From Gordonia otitidis NBRC 100426 (GTDB taxonomy: Bacteria > Actinomycetota > Actinomycetes > Mycobacteriales > Mycobacteriaceae): a stretch of 36,102 nt of DNA. The stretch's first letter is position 1; every line of letters begins with the position of its first letter. The position numbers were made by a program, and so were the translations under genes. This document shows, piece by piece, positions 1 to 9,476 of this stretch. The notes under the pieces were generated by a model, which had not been told where the DNA came from, did not search any database, and worked only from the letters and a program-made list of their open reading frames with translations. The DNA lies in NCBI RefSeq assembly GCF_000248075.1, contig NZ_BAFB01000095.1:1-36102 (forward strand), written 5' to 3'.

Positions 1-655
1 CGCCGCCGGGACCCGGGCGTCCTGCGCCCTGACCCGGTCGTCCTTGCGCTGGTCGGCCACCGCCGGGACGGGGACCGCCCTGGCCCGGACCGGGCCGCGG
101 CGCCGCAGGGCGCGGGGCGGGTGTGGGCGCCGACGAGTACGGGTTGTTTCCGACGCGAGGCGCACGTGGGCCGGGCTTGGGCCCGGGACGCGGGCTTGCC
201 GGCGCAGGTGCAGAGGCCTGGGCGGCCGCGGGTGCGGGCGTCGAGGACTGCGCCGCTGCCGGCGTAGGTGCCGACGGGGCGGGTTTCGCTGCGGGTTGTG
301 TGGCTGCGGGCGCAGGCGCCGGAGCCGACTGTGCGGCGGCAGGCGCTGGAGCTGCGGGCGCAGGTTTGGGGGCCGCCGGCTTGGGGCCGGGGCGTGCCGC
401 GCCGGGCTTGGGTGCGGTACTGCTGTCACGGGCCGCGGTACCCGGCTTGGGTGCGGCCGATTTCGTGGAATCGTTCTTGCTTGCTCCCCCGTTTGCTGCG
501 GGGAAGGATTCGCGCAGTCGACGGGCCACCGGGGCCTCGACGGTCGACGACGCGGACTTGACGAATTCGCCTTGTTCCTTGAGACGCTCGAGCACTTGTT
601 TGCTCGTCACGCCGAGTTCCTTGGCCAGTTCGTGCACGCGGGCTTTGCCTGCCAC
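1..655 (-). CDS. infB: Translation initiation factor IF-2, N-terminal part (partial)
   Basis: The gene starts with GTG at 655 and leaves the window at its left edge, so only about 218 N-terminal residues are visible. Residues 1-50 form the small IF2_N helical domain (start [20 protein letters not shown], then [17 protein letters not shown]). A long Pro/Ala/Gly-rich linker follows, with a conserved actinobacterial stretch [10 protein letters not shown] near residue 170 and Gly-Arg-rich sequence after it. IF-2 is the GTPase that brings initiator fMet-tRNA to the 30S subunit; the G domains lie outside the window. It is the last gene seen of the rimP-nusA-ylxR-infB operon, 79 bases after ylxR. 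The linker is normal for actinobacterial IF-2 and explains the very high local GC and the long antisense reading frames here. Confidence 0.95.
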   Translation of the reverse strand, partial: MAGKARVHELAKELGVTSKQVLERLKEQGEFVKSASSTVEAPVARRLRESFPAANGGASKNDSTKSAAPKPGTAARDSSTAPKPGAARPGPKPAAPKPAPAAPAPAAAQSAPAPAPAATQPAAKPAPSAPTPAAAQSSTPAPAAAQASAPAPASPRPGPKPGPRAPRVGNNPYSSAPTPAPRPAAPRPGPGQGGPRPGGGRPAQGRPGQGAGRPGPGG

Positions 656-734
656 TGCTCTCCTCACTTGGAGGCCGAGCGGCTTGCCCGCCACGGCCTC
701 GGATTACGTCCGATACGTGCTCATCGTGGTGACT

Positions 735-1181
735 TCACGGTGTGCTCATGTCTTCTGCTACCTGTTCTGGCCCGTTAGGGCCGCTCTCGTCCGTGCCGGC
801 ACCCGTGCGGGTGACCAGCACTTCTTCGAGGTCGGACTGGTCTACGACCAGCCCCGGACTCCTCAACGCCGAGGCGAATGCGCGCCGACGCACCGCGGCG
901 GACACACAGTCCGCCGACGGATGCAACCACGCACCTCGTCCCGGCATGGTCTTCGCGACATCGACGACGATCCTCGATCCGGCGTCGCCCTGAGCGGCGA
1001 CGATGCGGACCAGATCTGTGATTCCGGCTCGCTGCCGACATCCCAGACACATACGGATCGGACCTTGCGGAGAATGATCCTGTGGAGGATCGTTCCGCCG
1101 ACCGGGTCGGTTGTCGTCGTCGGGAGATCCTCCGTTGAAGGAGCCTCCGTCAGGGACAGCCGACCGCACTCGCATGACCAT
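735..1181 (-). CDS. ylxR: YlxR family RNA-binding protein (DUF448)
   Basis: A 148-residue protein between nusA and infB, the standard position of ylxR. The family core starts with [11 protein letters not shown] around residues 41-51 (paired cysteines) and continues to [12 protein letters not shown] around residues 80-91, both typical of DUF448. The family binds RNA and has been reported to modulate RNase P; that role is known for relatives, not shown here. The first ~35 residues are a variable, probably disordered extension. The start is uncertain: ATG at 1181 and ATG at 1175 are both in frame and neither has a clear ribosome binding site. A TAGACT hexamer lies just 5 bases upstream of the first ATG, so an internal promoter is possible in addition to operon read-through. 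Confidence 0.9.
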   Translation of the reverse strand: MVMRVRSAVPDGGSFNGGSPDDDNRPGRRNDPPQDHSPQGPIRMCLGCRQRAGITDLVRIVAAQGDAGSRIVVDVAKTMPGRGAWLHPSADCVSAAVRRRAFASALRSPGLVVDQSDLEEVLVTRTGAGTDESGPNGPEQVAEDMSTP

Positions 1182-1186
1182 CGATC

Positions 1187-1192
1187 AGTCTA
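1187..1192 (-). promoter_or_regulatory. Possible internal -10 (TAGACT) before ylxR
   Basis: TAGACT matches the actinobacterial TAnnnT -10 and lies 5 bases before ATG 1181 (11 before ATG 1175) in the short nusA-ylxR gap. The 13 bases at 1181-1193 recur exactly before proS (9408-9420). The spacing is shorter than at the other leaderless sites in the window, so this is a weaker call. Confidence 0.35.
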
Positions 1193-1227
1193 GCGCGCCG
1201 AGCGGTGAACTGGACAACCGGTACGTC

Positions 1228-2292
1228 TCACGCCCGCCCGGTTCCCGATCGACCCGCAGGCCCCGCGGTGGCCCCCGGGGCCTGCGCAGGCGCCGTGGGC
1301 GGAGTGTCGTCGGCGTCCGACCGGATGTCGATACGCCAGCCGGTCAGGCGGGCCGCGAGTCGCGCGTTCTGCCCCTCCTTGCCGATGGCCAGCGACAACT
1401 GGTAATCGGGCACCACCACGCGGGCCGCCTTCTGCGCTGCGTCGATCACCTCGACGGAGACGACCTTCGCGGGTGACAACGCGTTGCCGACGAACACCGC
1501 GGGGTCGGTGTCGTAGTCGATGATGTCGATCTTCTCCCCCGACAGTTCACTCATCACGTTGCGCACACGCTGACCCATCGGACCGATGCATGCGCCCTTC
1601 GCATTGAGTCCGCTCACTCCTGTGTGGACCGCGATCTTCGAGCGATGCCCGGCCTCGCGCGCCACGGCGACGATCTCCACCGAGCCGTCCTCGATCTCGG
1701 GCACCTCGAGCGCGAACAGCTTGCGCACCAGGTTCGGGTGAGTGCGCGACAGCGTGATCTGCGGTCCACGCGATCCGCGCGAGACTCCCACCACGTAGCA
1801 CTTGATCCGATCCCCGTGCTGGTAGCTCTCCCCGGGCACCTGCTCGGCAGGAGGGATGATCCCCTCGGCGCTGTTGGCGTCGCTGCCGATCTGCACCACG
1901 ATCATCCCGCGAGCATTGGCGCGAGCATCCTGCTGCACGACGCCGCCGACGATCTCGCCCTCGTGGGTGACGAAGTCACCGAAGTTCTTCTCGTTCTCCG
2001 CATCACGGAGCCGCTGCAGGATCACCTGACGGGCGGTGGTGGCGGCGATACGGCCGAAGCCCTCGGGAGTGTCGTCGTACTCGTGGACGACGATGCCGTC
2101 GTCGTCGACCTCCTGCGCCATGACCCGGACCGCTCCGGTCTTGCGATTGACGTCGATACGCGCGTGCGGCGCGAACCCGTCGGTGTGTCGGTAGGCGGTG
2201 AGCAATGCGGTTTCGATCGCGGTGATGACGGTGTCGATCGAGATGCCCTTGTCGGCCTCGATCATGCGCAAGGCGTTGATGTCGATGTTCAT
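1228..2292 (-). CDS. nusA: Transcription termination/antitermination factor NusA
   Basis: A 354-residue NusA. The N-terminal RNA polymerase-binding domain (about 1-130) starts [20 protein letters not shown]. An S1 domain follows (about 130-200; [20 protein letters not shown]), then two KH domains with [16 protein letters not shown] and [19 protein letters not shown]. The acidic C-terminal repeats of enterobacterial NusA are absent, as is usual in actinobacteria; the tail is Ala/Pro-rich. NusA binds elongating RNA polymerase and modulates pausing, termination and rRNA antitermination. The start ATG 2292 has AGGAG about 7 bases upstream. The gene lies 66 bases after rimP and 46 before ylxR in the same operon. 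Confidence 0.97.
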   Translation of the reverse strand: MNIDINALRMIEADKGISIDTVITAIETALLTAYRHTDGFAPHARIDVNRKTGAVRVMAQEVDDDGIVVHEYDDTPEGFGRIAATTARQVILQRLRDAENEKNFGDFVTHEGEIVGGVVQQDARANARGMIVVQIGSDANSAEGIIPPAEQVPGESYQHGDRIKCYVVGVSRGSRGPQITLSRTHPNLVRKLFALEVPEIEDGSVEIVAVAREAGHRSKIAVHTGVSGLNAKGACIGPMGQRVRNVMSELSGEKIDIIDYDTDPAVFVGNALSPAKVVSVEVIDAAQKAARVVVPDYQLSLAIGKEGQNARLAARLTGWRIDIRSDADDTPPTAPAQAPGATAGPAGRSGTGRA

Positions 2293-2358
2293 CGGGCGCT
2301 CCTATTCACTTGTCGGCTGGTATGGAATTGTTCGATTGCTATGGATGTGTTCGGCCGG

Positions 2359-2904
2359 TCATGACGCGACGGCCTCGCGACGCCGTGCGATCTCGTCGTC
2401 GTCGAGTCCGCAGAGGCGCAGCTCGGCAGCCCCGGGCCGGGAGAAGTCGACGTCGACGACGGCCCGTGTAACCGAGTCGAGCCCGATGGCCCTCACCCGG
2501 AATCGACCGCGGTCGTTGCTCACGATGTCGACCTGACCGTCGTGCAGGGGACCGATCCTGCCGACCACTCGGGTCGGTCCGTCGTCACCTGCGACGTCGA
2601 TGATCACCTTGCGCCCTGCCGCGCGACGCCAGTGCCGCTCGGTGGTGAGTGGCCGGTCGACGCCCGGCGACGTCACCTCGAGCGTGTCGATGTCCGAGTA
2701 GGCAGGGTCGCCGTCGAGTGCATCGGACAGTTCGCGGCTGAGGTCGGCGAGAGCGTCGAGCGAGCCTCCCTCGTCGCGATCGACGACCACGACGACCTCG
2801 TCGCCGTCCGCGCCCCGCTTGACGGTGACGTCCTCGAGATCGAAACCACGCTCCCCGACGAAGGTTGCGACGAGCGCGTGAAGTCGTTGTGCGTCAGTGC
2901 TCAT
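2359..2904 (-). CDS. rimP: Ribosome maturation factor RimP
   Basis: A RimP/YlxS protein of about 181 residues, first gene of the rimP-nusA-ylxR-infB operon. The N-terminal domain carries GFDLEDVTVKRGADGDEVVVVVD-type sequence, and the family signature DIDTLEVTSPGVDRPLT lies near residue 80; a C-terminal Sm-like barrel follows. RimP assists late 30S subunit maturation. Two adjacent in-frame starts exist, GTG 2907 and ATG 2904. GGGAG at 2910-2914 is 5 bases from the ATG but only 2 from the GTG, so ATG 2904 was chosen. The C-terminus (about 25 residues, acidic then basic) is variable in the family. Confidence 0.95.
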   Translation of the reverse strand: MSTDAQRLHALVATFVGERGFDLEDVTVKRGADGDEVVVVVDRDEGGSLDALADLSRELSDALDGDPAYSDIDTLEVTSPGVDRPLTTERHWRRAAGRKVIIDVAGDDGPTRVVGRIGPLHDGQVDIVSNDRGRFRVRAIGLDSVTRAVVDVDFSRPGAAELRLCGLDDDEIARRREAVAS

Positions 2905-2992
2905 CACCGCTCCCTTCTCGTCATCACTTGTCTGTCGTCATGTGTGGGCAGGTCCTCGGCGAATGCCGATCCGACGCGTTCAGCGGCTCCCC

Positions 2993-2998
2993 ATTCTA
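2993..2998 (-). promoter_or_regulatory. Candidate -10 (TAGAAT) for the rimP-nusA-ylxR-infB operon
   Basis: TAGAAT on the minus strand, about 90 bases before the rimP start, is close to the consensus -10. No convincing -35 was found at 17-18 bases. It would give a leader of about 80 bases. It is the best -10 in the 200-base divergent gap 2905-3115. Confidence 0.4.
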
Positions 2999-3102
2999 GT
3001 CGATCGACGACACCGTTCTGACCACTGCGTGGACTCGTGCGACGACGTCCCCAACTCCCACGACGTCGGGGCGGCCTGCACCGAACCGGAGTACCCGGCT
3101 GG

Positions 3103-3108
3103 CATCAT
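3103..3108 (+). promoter_or_regulatory. Possible -10 (CATCAT) for a leaderless lipoprotein transcript
   Basis: CATCAT lies 7 bases before GTG 3116, the same geometry as the TAnnnT sites elsewhere in the window, although the first base departs from consensus. There is no Shine-Dalgarno sequence. A 6-bp inverted repeat (GCTGGC...GCCAGC) brackets the region. Confidence 0.3.
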
Positions 3109-3115
3109 GTGTCGG

Positions 3116-3727
3116 GTGAAGCCAGCAACCTCAGAGCGCCGCACCCCCGTGGTGCGCACATCCGTTGACCGGCGCACCGTCCTGCGCGGCGGACTGGCTC
3201 TCGGTGCGGGCGCCCTCGTCGTGGGCGCGGCCGGTGCGTGCGACAGCGGTCCGACGCCCAACGAGGTCACGGCCACCGCGCTGCTTCCGCTTGCCCGGGC
3301 CGCGAGAGCCGACGCCGCGGCGGCGCGTTCGCTGGCACCCCGCACGCCCGTGTACAGCGCAGCACTCGGAGTGGTCGCCGACCAGCGCGACGCCCATGCC
3401 ACGGCGCTCGGTCAAGAGGTCGAGCGTCTCGATTCCGCCACCGCCGCGAAGTTGTCGACCGCACCGTCACCGTCGGCGGCGCCTGCCTCCGCGGGCACAT
3501 CGCCGACCTCAGCGGGCGCCACGACGCCAGACTCCACGACGCCCGACTCCACGGCATCGAACTCAACGGCATCGAGCGACGGAACGATCGACGAGCTGCG
3601 ATCTGCACTGAGTGCGTCGGCTCGCTCGGCTCACGACGCCGCGATCTCCCTGCACGGCTACTCGGCAGGGCTGTGCGGCTCGGTGAGCGCATCCGTTGCG
3701 ACGCTGCTGGAGGTACAGCTGGCATGA
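3116..3727 (+). CDS. Tat-type lipoprotein, Rv2843-like
   Basis: About 203 residues from GTG 3116; ATG 3107 and GTG 3149 are alternative in-frame starts. The N-terminus has a twin-arginine motif DRRTVLRG at residues 18-25, a hydrophobic stretch GLALGAGALVVGAAGAC and a lipobox cysteine near residue 42, so export by Tat followed by lipid anchoring is likely. The mature part is Ala-rich and helical (RAARADAAAARSLAPRT), with a Ser/Thr/Pro-rich linker at about residues 115-160 containing short DST repeats. It overlaps the DUF4439 gene by four bases (ATGA). From memory the position between rimP and proS matches M. tuberculosis Rv2843-Rv2844. It may be a helical-bundle partner of the downstream protein; no function is assigned. 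Confidence 0.75.
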   Translation: MKPATSERRTPVVRTSVDRRTVLRGGLALGAGALVVGAAGACDSGPTPNEVTATALLPLARAARADAAAARSLAPRTPVYSAALGVVADQRDAHATALGQEVERLDSATAAKLSTAPSPSAAPASAGTSPTSAGATTPDSTTPDSTASNSTASSDGTIDELRSALSASARSAHDAAISLHGYSAGLCGSVSASVATLLEVQLA

Positions 3728-4158
3728 GCGCCACCACCGATGCCCTCGCGGGGGCGACCGACGCCGAGAATGCCGCCATCTTCACCTACGGGATGATCAC
3801 AGCATTCGTCTCGGCCGCGCGTCGAGGCACCGTTGCCGAGTACGCGGCCGCCCACCGCTCAGCTCGCGACGCCGTCAACGCCGCCATCACCGCGGCGGGT
3901 AGCACTCCACCCGACATGTCACCCGGCTACACGCTGCCGACCGACGTCACCGATTCGATCGGTGCGGCGAAGGTCGCGCTTGCGGCCGAAAACGACTGCG
4001 CCACCGCGTATCGGGTGATCCTCGAGCGCGCCGACACCGAATCCGCACGACGTCTCGCTGTCGAGCAACTCACCGCGTGCGCCGGGCGCGCGGCGACCTG
4101 GCGTGCGGCGCTCCGCCAGAGCCCGGTGACCGTAGCGTTTCCCGGTACACCGGCCTGA
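3724..4158 (+). CDS. DUF4439 ferritin-like domain protein
   Basis: A 144-residue Ala-rich protein whose ATG overlaps the stop of the preceding lipoprotein gene, implying translational coupling. It covers one DUF4439 domain: helices starting DAENAAIFTYGMITAF, then GTVAEYAAAHRSARDAVNA, and a C-terminal CAGRAATWRAALRQ helix. DUF4439 is classed with ferritin-like four-helix folds; an obvious paired EXXH di-iron motif was not seen, so metal binding cannot be claimed. No signal peptide is visible, so unlike its exported neighbour it appears cytoplasmic, unless the two form one complex across the membrane. Its position matches Rv2844 (from memory). Function unknown. Confidence 0.85.
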   Translation: MSATTDALAGATDAENAAIFTYGMITAFVSAARRGTVAEYAAAHRSARDAVNAAITAAGSTPPDMSPGYTLPTDVTDSIGAAKVALAAENDCATAYRVILERADTESARRLAVEQLTACAGRAATWRAALRQSPVTVAFPGTPA

Positions 4159-4269
4159 GTCGGCGTTTACACTCAGCCACGCGTGTCAACCAACAACCGG
4201 ATAACCTCTCTCAACAGCACATAGTCAGTATTCCCAACACCAGGTAAAGAACTGTCCGGCAGAGACCAT

Positions 4270-4275
4270 TAGTGT
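4270..4275 (+). promoter_or_regulatory. Weak candidate -10 (TAGTGT) for the betaine importer operon
   Basis: The 198-base gap 4159-4356 is AT-richer than its surroundings. TAGTGT is the best -10-like hexamer in it, about 80 bases before GTG 4357; no good -35 lies at 17 bases. The rest of the gap has no convincing riboswitch or operator that could be recognised by eye. Confidence 0.25.
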
Positions 4276-4356
4276 GTCTAAGAGGGTTCGATGCCGTGAC
4301 CGCGGAACCGCTGCGCTTGCTCGTTACGCCTTGAAGCCCGCTGAAGAGGGGGAAGT

Positions 4357-5678
4357 GTGAGCATCTCTCACGGTGGTGAGTTCGCAACGCGACGGGTCTC
4401 GCCCGGCGCAGGTCCGACCACGGCGATACGTGCCGAGCACATCTACAAGATCTTCGGTCGACGGCCCGCCGAGCTCGTCAGGCGACTCGAAGCAGGCGAA
4501 CCGCCCGAGGATCTGAAAGAACTCGGTACCGCGGCCGTCATCGATGCCACCTTCGACGTTGCAGCCGGAGAGATCTTCGTGGTGATGGGCCTGTCCGGAT
4601 CGGGCAAGTCGACCCTCATCCGAACCTTGAACGGACTCTGGAAACCCACATCCGGCTCCGTGCTGATCGGCGACACCGACCTCGCGGCGGTCTCGGACAA
4701 ACGACTACGTGAAATCCGTCGCACCTCGGTCTCGATGGTGTTCCAGCATTTCGCCCTCCTGCCCCACCGCACCGTTCGCGAAAATGCAGCTTACGGCCTG
4801 AAAGAGCAGGGGTTACCCAAGGCCGAGCGGCTCGAACGCGCCGACCACTGGCTCGACGTCGTCGGCCTGCGCGGCTGGGGCGACCGATATCCGAGCCAGT
4901 TGTCGGGCGGCATGCAGCAGCGCGTCGGATTGGCCCGCGCCCTCGCCACCGAGACCCCCATCCTGCTGATGGACGAGGCGTTTTCCGCGCTCGACCCGCT
5001 CATCCGGCGGGAGATGCAGGATCAATTGGTCGAACTGCAGTCGGATCTGGGCAAGACCATCGTGTTCATCACCCACGACCTCAACGAGGCGATGTACGTC
5101 GGTGACCGCATAGCCGTGATGCGGTCGGGGCGGATCGTGCAGATCGGCACCGCGGAACAAATCCTCACCGATCCCGCGAACGACTATGTCGCCAAGTTCA
5201 TCTCGGAGGTCGACCGCACCCGCGTACTGACCGCCGGCACGGTGATGGAGCCCGCGGCCGCGGTCGTGCCCATCACCGCTGGCCCCCGTGGAGCGATCAA
5301 CGAGATGCGGGCGAAGCAGACCTCCGGCGTGCTGGTGACCGAACGTGGTCGCCTCCGCGGGTACGTGACAGACGCAGACGCCGTCGCCGCGGTGAAAGCC
5401 GACGTCCCCGACCTCGCCCCGTTGATCCGCACGGAATCGATGGTGCGGGTGTCCGAGTCGACACCGGTCGCCGAACTCTTCGCGCCGTCGGCACAATCCC
5501 CGGTGCCGCTCGTCGTCACCGACGACGACGGCCGCCTGCGCGGCGTCGTACCGCGGGTCGGACTACTGGCGGCTCTTGCTCCCCCACCGGACACGACCAC
5601 GACCGAACCGACCGCTCAGGCGCCCACCCGTGACGCCGACACCCTGCAATCCGACGACGAGCGTGGAGAGGAGAACCC

Positions 5679-5682
<4 letters not shown>
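4357..5682 (+). CDS. proV: Glycine betaine/L-proline ABC transporter, ATP-binding protein with CBS domains
   Basis: A 441-residue ABC ATPase of the ProV/OpuAA family, which powers uptake of quaternary-amine osmoprotectants. Walker A GLSGSGKST lies at residues 78-86, the Q-loop VFQHFALLPHRTV near 128-140, the signature LSGGMQQR at 182-189, Walker B ILLMDEAFSALDP at 202-214 and the H-loop FITHDLNEAM near 238. The region about 285-410 has the length and character of a tandem CBS pair (TSGVLVTERGRLRGYVTDAD and VPLVVTDDDGRLRGVVPR), which in relatives senses ionic strength. The tail is acidic. The start is GTG 4357 with GAGGGGGAAG just upstream. The stop overlaps the permease start (GTGA). The substrate is inferred from family and operon, not proven; choline or carnitine are alternatives. 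Confidence 0.92.
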
Positions 5683-6539
<857 letters not shown>

Positions 6540-6575
6540 AACCCACGAAGTAGTAGTGAAAGTAGGTAGGAAACC

Positions 6576-7580
6576 ATGACGAAGTTGACGAGAAGGCTCG
6601 GTGTTCTCGCGGCGGCCGTCGCTGTGGGTGCGGTCGCACTCACCGGGTGCGGCGCCTCGAACTCCAACTCCGACAGCGGCACGGGAGGCACGGCGAGCGC
6701 CACCAACGACATCGCCTCGAAGTACGCGAACTGCTCGCTCACTGAGGGCAAAGCGGCCGCAGGCGACCTCGGCGAGGGCAACGACAAGGACGTCACCATC
6801 GGCGCCTTCAGCGGCTGGGACGAGTCGACGGCGACTGCGTATCTGATGAAGAACATCCTCGAGAAGAACGGCTACACGGCCAACGTCAAGACGCTGGATG
6901 CAGCAGCCGGATTCACTGCGGCGTCGAAGGGCGACGTGGACGTTCTGACAGACGTGTGGCTGCCGTCGACGCACAAGACATACATCAACCGGTACGGAGA
7001 CCAGCTCACCGCACTCGGATGTTGGTACGACAACGCGAAATTGACCATCGCGGTCAATGATTCGTCGCCCGCGAAGTCGATCGGCGATCTGAAGACGATG
7101 GCTGACCAGTACAACAACACGCTCGTCGGAATCGAACCCGGCGCGGGCGAGACCGCGATCGTCAAGGACAAGGTGATCCCGGCGTACGGTCTGCAGGGAA
7201 TGAACTTCACCACCTCCTCGACTGCGGCCATGCTCGCCTCGATCCGCAAGGCCGAGACCGACAACACCAACGTCGCCGTCACGCTGTGGAAGCCGCACTG
7301 GGCGTACTCGGCCTTCAAGATCCGTGATCTCGAGGACCCCAAGGGCGCACTCGGCGGCAAGGAAGGCCTGTGGAACTTCGCGACGAAGGGCTTCGACGAG
7401 AAGTCGCCCAAGGCTGCTCAATTGTTCAAGAACCTGGTCCTCCCCGATGCCGACCTGTCGGAGCTGGAGAACCTGATGACGCAGAAGTACCAGGGCAACA
7501 ACCCCGACGGCGCAGTCAGCGAGTGGCTCACCAGCCATCCGGAGTTCGCGAATCAGATCGTCGCGGGACAGCTCAAGTAG
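6576..7580 (+). CDS. proX: Glycine betaine/proline-binding lipoprotein (OpuAC/ProX family)
   Basis: A 334-residue exported substrate-binding protein. The signal peptide starts MTKLTRRLGVLAAAVAVG and ends in the lipobox LTGC with the lipidated cysteine at residue 25, followed by a Ser/Asn/Gly-rich linker. The OpuAC-type fold starts with DKDVTIGAFSGWDESTATAY and continues through GDVDVLTDVWLPSTHKTYI, GIEPGAGETAIV and TLWKPHWAYSAF; the spaced Trp/Tyr residues suit a cation-pi box for quaternary ammonium groups. It delivers ligand to the permease encoded 36 bases upstream. A short AGGAAACC site precedes ATG 6576. It ends the operon and is followed by a strong hairpin at 7607-7644. Confidence 0.93.
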   Translation: MTKLTRRLGVLAAAVAVGAVALTGCGASNSNSDSGTGGTASATNDIASKYANCSLTEGKAAAGDLGEGNDKDVTIGAFSGWDESTATAYLMKNILEKNGYTANVKTLDAAAGFTAASKGDVDVLTDVWLPSTHKTYINRYGDQLTALGCWYDNAKLTIAVNDSSPAKSIGDLKTMADQYNNTLVGIEPGAGETAIVKDKVIPAYGLQGMNFTTSSTAAMLASIRKAETDNTNVAVTLWKPHWAYSAFKIRDLEDPKGALGGKEGLWNFATKGFDEKSPKAAQLFKNLVLPDADLSELENLMTQKYQGNNPDGAVSEWLTSHPEFANQIVAGQLK

Positions 7581-7606
7581 TCACGACCTGAACTGCACGC
7601 ACGAGA

Positions 7607-7644
7607 AAGCGGGCGCCCCCACGACTGTATGGGGGCGCCCGCTT
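7607..7644. terminator. Strong hairpin, probably a bidirectional terminator
   Basis: A perfect 15-bp stem (7607-7621 with 7630-7644) and an 8-base loop, very GC-rich with the core GCGGGCGCCCCCA. It lies between the convergent stops of proX (7580) and proS (7663). The flanks are AAA on one side and TTCGTT on the other rather than a long U tract, which is usual for actinobacterial terminators. Confidence 0.85.
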
Positions 7645-7662
7645 CGTTCACTCGTCTGGGTG

Positions 7663-9405
7663 TCAGCCGCGGGCGGCAGCGACAATCGTCGCGACAGCGT
7701 TGTCGACCGGCACCTCCGCGCTGTCGCCGGTAAAGCGGTCACGGACTTCGACAACACCGTTGGCGTAGCCGCGACCGACCACCACCACGATCGGCATGCC
7801 GAGCAGTTCTGCGTCCTTGAACTTCACACCCGGCGACGACTTGCGGTCGTCGAGCAGTACGTCGAGCCCCTCGGCGTCGAGTTCCTCCGCCAGCGACGTC
7901 GCCCCGCCGATCGCCGCCTCGTCCTTGTTGGCGATCACCAGATGCACGTCGTAGGGGGCGACCTCGGCGGGCCAGCGCAGTCCCTTGTCGTCGTGATGTT
8001 GCTCGGCGATCACCGCGACCAACCGTGAGACGCCGACGCCGTAGGAGCCCATGGTGAGTCGGACGGGCTTTCCGCTCTCGCCGAGCACGTCCACCTCGAA
8101 GGCGTTGGTGTACTTCTGGCCCAGTTGGAAGATGTGCCCGATCTCAATGCCCTTGGCGGCCACCAGCGGCCCCTTGCCGTCCGGCGAGAGGTCGCCGTCG
8201 AGGATCTCGGCTGCCTCTATCGTCCCGTCCGGCGTGAAATCACGACCTGCCACGAGGCCGACGACGTGCCGGTTGGGCTCGTCGGCGCCGGTGATCCACG
8301 CGGTACCGTCAACGATCCGCGGATCGACGACATACCGAACACCGTTCTCGGCCAGTGCCTTCGGACCGATGTATCCCTTCACGAGGAAGGGGTTGGCTGC
8401 GAAGTCGGCCTCGGTGAGCAACTCCACCTCTGCCGGTTCGAGCGATGCCTCGAGCCGTTTGACGTCGACCTCGCGGTTGCCCGGCACGCCGATGCCCAAC
8501 AGTTCCCAGTCCCCGCCGGGTTCGCGCACCTTGACCATCACGTTCTTGAGTGTGTCCGCGGCGTCGTAGGTACCGTCGAGCGTGTCGTTGGCCCACTCCA
8601 CGAGCGTCTCGATCGTCGTGGTGTCGGGCGTCTCGTGGACCTGCGCGGGAGCGAGTCCGTCGAACGGGATCGCTTCGGGTGCAGGCGTGACAACCGCTTC
8701 GACGTTCGCGGCATACCCCGACTCCAGGCACCGGACGAATGTGTCCTCGCCGACCTCGCTTTCGGCGAGGAACTCTTCCGACGCACTTCCGCCCATCGCA
8801 CCCGAGGACGCCGCGACGATCACATACCTGACCGCCAGCCGCGCGAAGATGCGCTGGTAGGCGTCGCGGTGGGCGATGTAGGAGGCTTTGAGCCCGTCGT
8901 CGTCCAGGTCGAACGAGTAGGAGTCCTTCATGACGAACTCACGGCCTCGGAGAATGCCTGCGCGTGGCCGCTCCTCGTCGCGGTATTTCGTCTGGATCTG
9001 GTAGAGGATGACCGGCAGATCCTTGTACGACGAGTACTCGCTCTTGACCAGTTGCGCGAAGATCTCCTCGTGCGTCGGGCCGAGCAACATGTCGGTGCCC
9101 TTGCGGTCCTTGACCCGGAAGAGATTGTCGCCGTACTCGGTCCAGCGCGCCGTCGTCTCATACGGCTCACGCGGCAGCAGTGCCGGCAGCAGGATCTCTT
9201 GCGCGCCGATGGAGTTCATCTCCTCGCGCACTACGTTCTCGACCGCCTTGAGCACCCGCAACCCGAGCGGAAGCCAGCTGTACACACCCGGCGCGACACG
9301 CCGTACGTATCCAGCGCGGACCAAGAGCTTGTGGCTGGGAACCTCGGCGTCTGCCGGGTCATCGCGCAGCGTACGCAGGAACAGCGTCGACATCCGTGTG
9401 ATCAC
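7663..9405 (-). CDS. proS: Prolyl-tRNA synthetase
   Basis: A 580-residue class II synthetase that charges tRNA-Pro. Motif 1 lies in the [19 protein letters not shown] region, motif 2 in [28 protein letters not shown] (shown here only as positions about 140-167) and motif 3 in [19 protein letters not shown]. Between motifs 2 and 3 lies the bacterial INS editing-type insertion (about 225-405). The C-terminal anticodon-binding domain runs from about 470 to the end. GTG 9405 gives the N-terminus [13 protein letters not shown], the same as the M. tuberculosis protein from memory, and it lies 8 bases after a TAGACT -10, so the transcript is probably leaderless; ATG 9393 is the alternative. Confidence 0.96.
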   Translation of the reverse strand: MITRMSTLFLRTLRDDPADAEVPSHKLLVRAGYVRRVAPGVYSWLPLGLRVLKAVENVVREEMNSIGAQEILLPALLPREPYETTARWTEYGDNLFRVKDRKGTDMLLGPTHEEIFAQLVKSEYSSYKDLPVILYQIQTKYRDEERPRAGILRGREFVMKDSYSFDLDDDGLKASYIAHRDAYQRIFARLAVRYVIVAASSGAMGGSASEEFLAESEVGEDTFVRCLESGYAANVEAVVTPAPEAIPFDGLAPAQVHETPDTTTIETLVEWANDTLDGTYDAADTLKNVMVKVREPGGDWELLGIGVPGNREVDVKRLEASLEPAEVELLTEADFAANPFLVKGYIGPKALAENGVRYVVDPRIVDGTAWITGADEPNRHVVGLVAGRDFTPDGTIEAAEILDGDLSPDGKGPLVAAKGIEIGHIFQLGQKYTNAFEVDVLGESGKPVRLTMGSYGVGVSRLVAVIAEQHHDDKGLRWPAEVAPYDVHLVIANKDEAAIGGATSLAEELDAEGLDVLLDDRKSSPGVKFKDAELLGMPIVVVVGRGYANGVVEVRDRFTGDSAEVPVDNAVATIVAAARG

Positions 9406-9413
9406 GGTCGATC

Positions 9414-9419
9414 AGTCTA
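9414..9419 (-). promoter_or_regulatory. -10 hexamer (TAGACT) of leaderless proS transcript
   Basis: TAGACT with an 8-base spacer to GTG 9405 and no Shine-Dalgarno sequence. The 13 bases at 9408-9420 also occur exactly before ylxR (1181-1193). No clear -35 was found. Confidence 0.6.
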
Positions 9420-9463
9420 GTCGGCCGCCGCAACGCGCTTGTCGGTCACGTCCGCACCGCCGA

Positions 9464-9469
9464 TACAGT
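9464..9469 (+). promoter_or_regulatory. -10 hexamer (TACAGT) of leaderless yaaA transcript
   Basis: TACAGT with a 7-base spacer to GTG 9477. Its presence favours GTG 9477 over GTG 9468, which would lie inside the hexamer. Confidence 0.6.
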
Positions 9470-9476
9470 GTTCGAC

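Noticed and set aside
44-1193. Plus-strand Gly/Ala/Arg-rich frames over infB and ylxR
   Set aside because: Mirror of the low-complexity IF-2 linker, not a gene.
4159-4356. Riboswitch (c-di-AMP type) before the osmoprotectant operon
   Set aside because: The leader is AT-richer, but the conserved bases and pairing of the known class could not be matched by eye. A covariance-model search would settle it.
8125-9420. A 431-codon open frame antisense to proS
   Set aside because: proS is certain on the other strand and the product has no recognisable motif.
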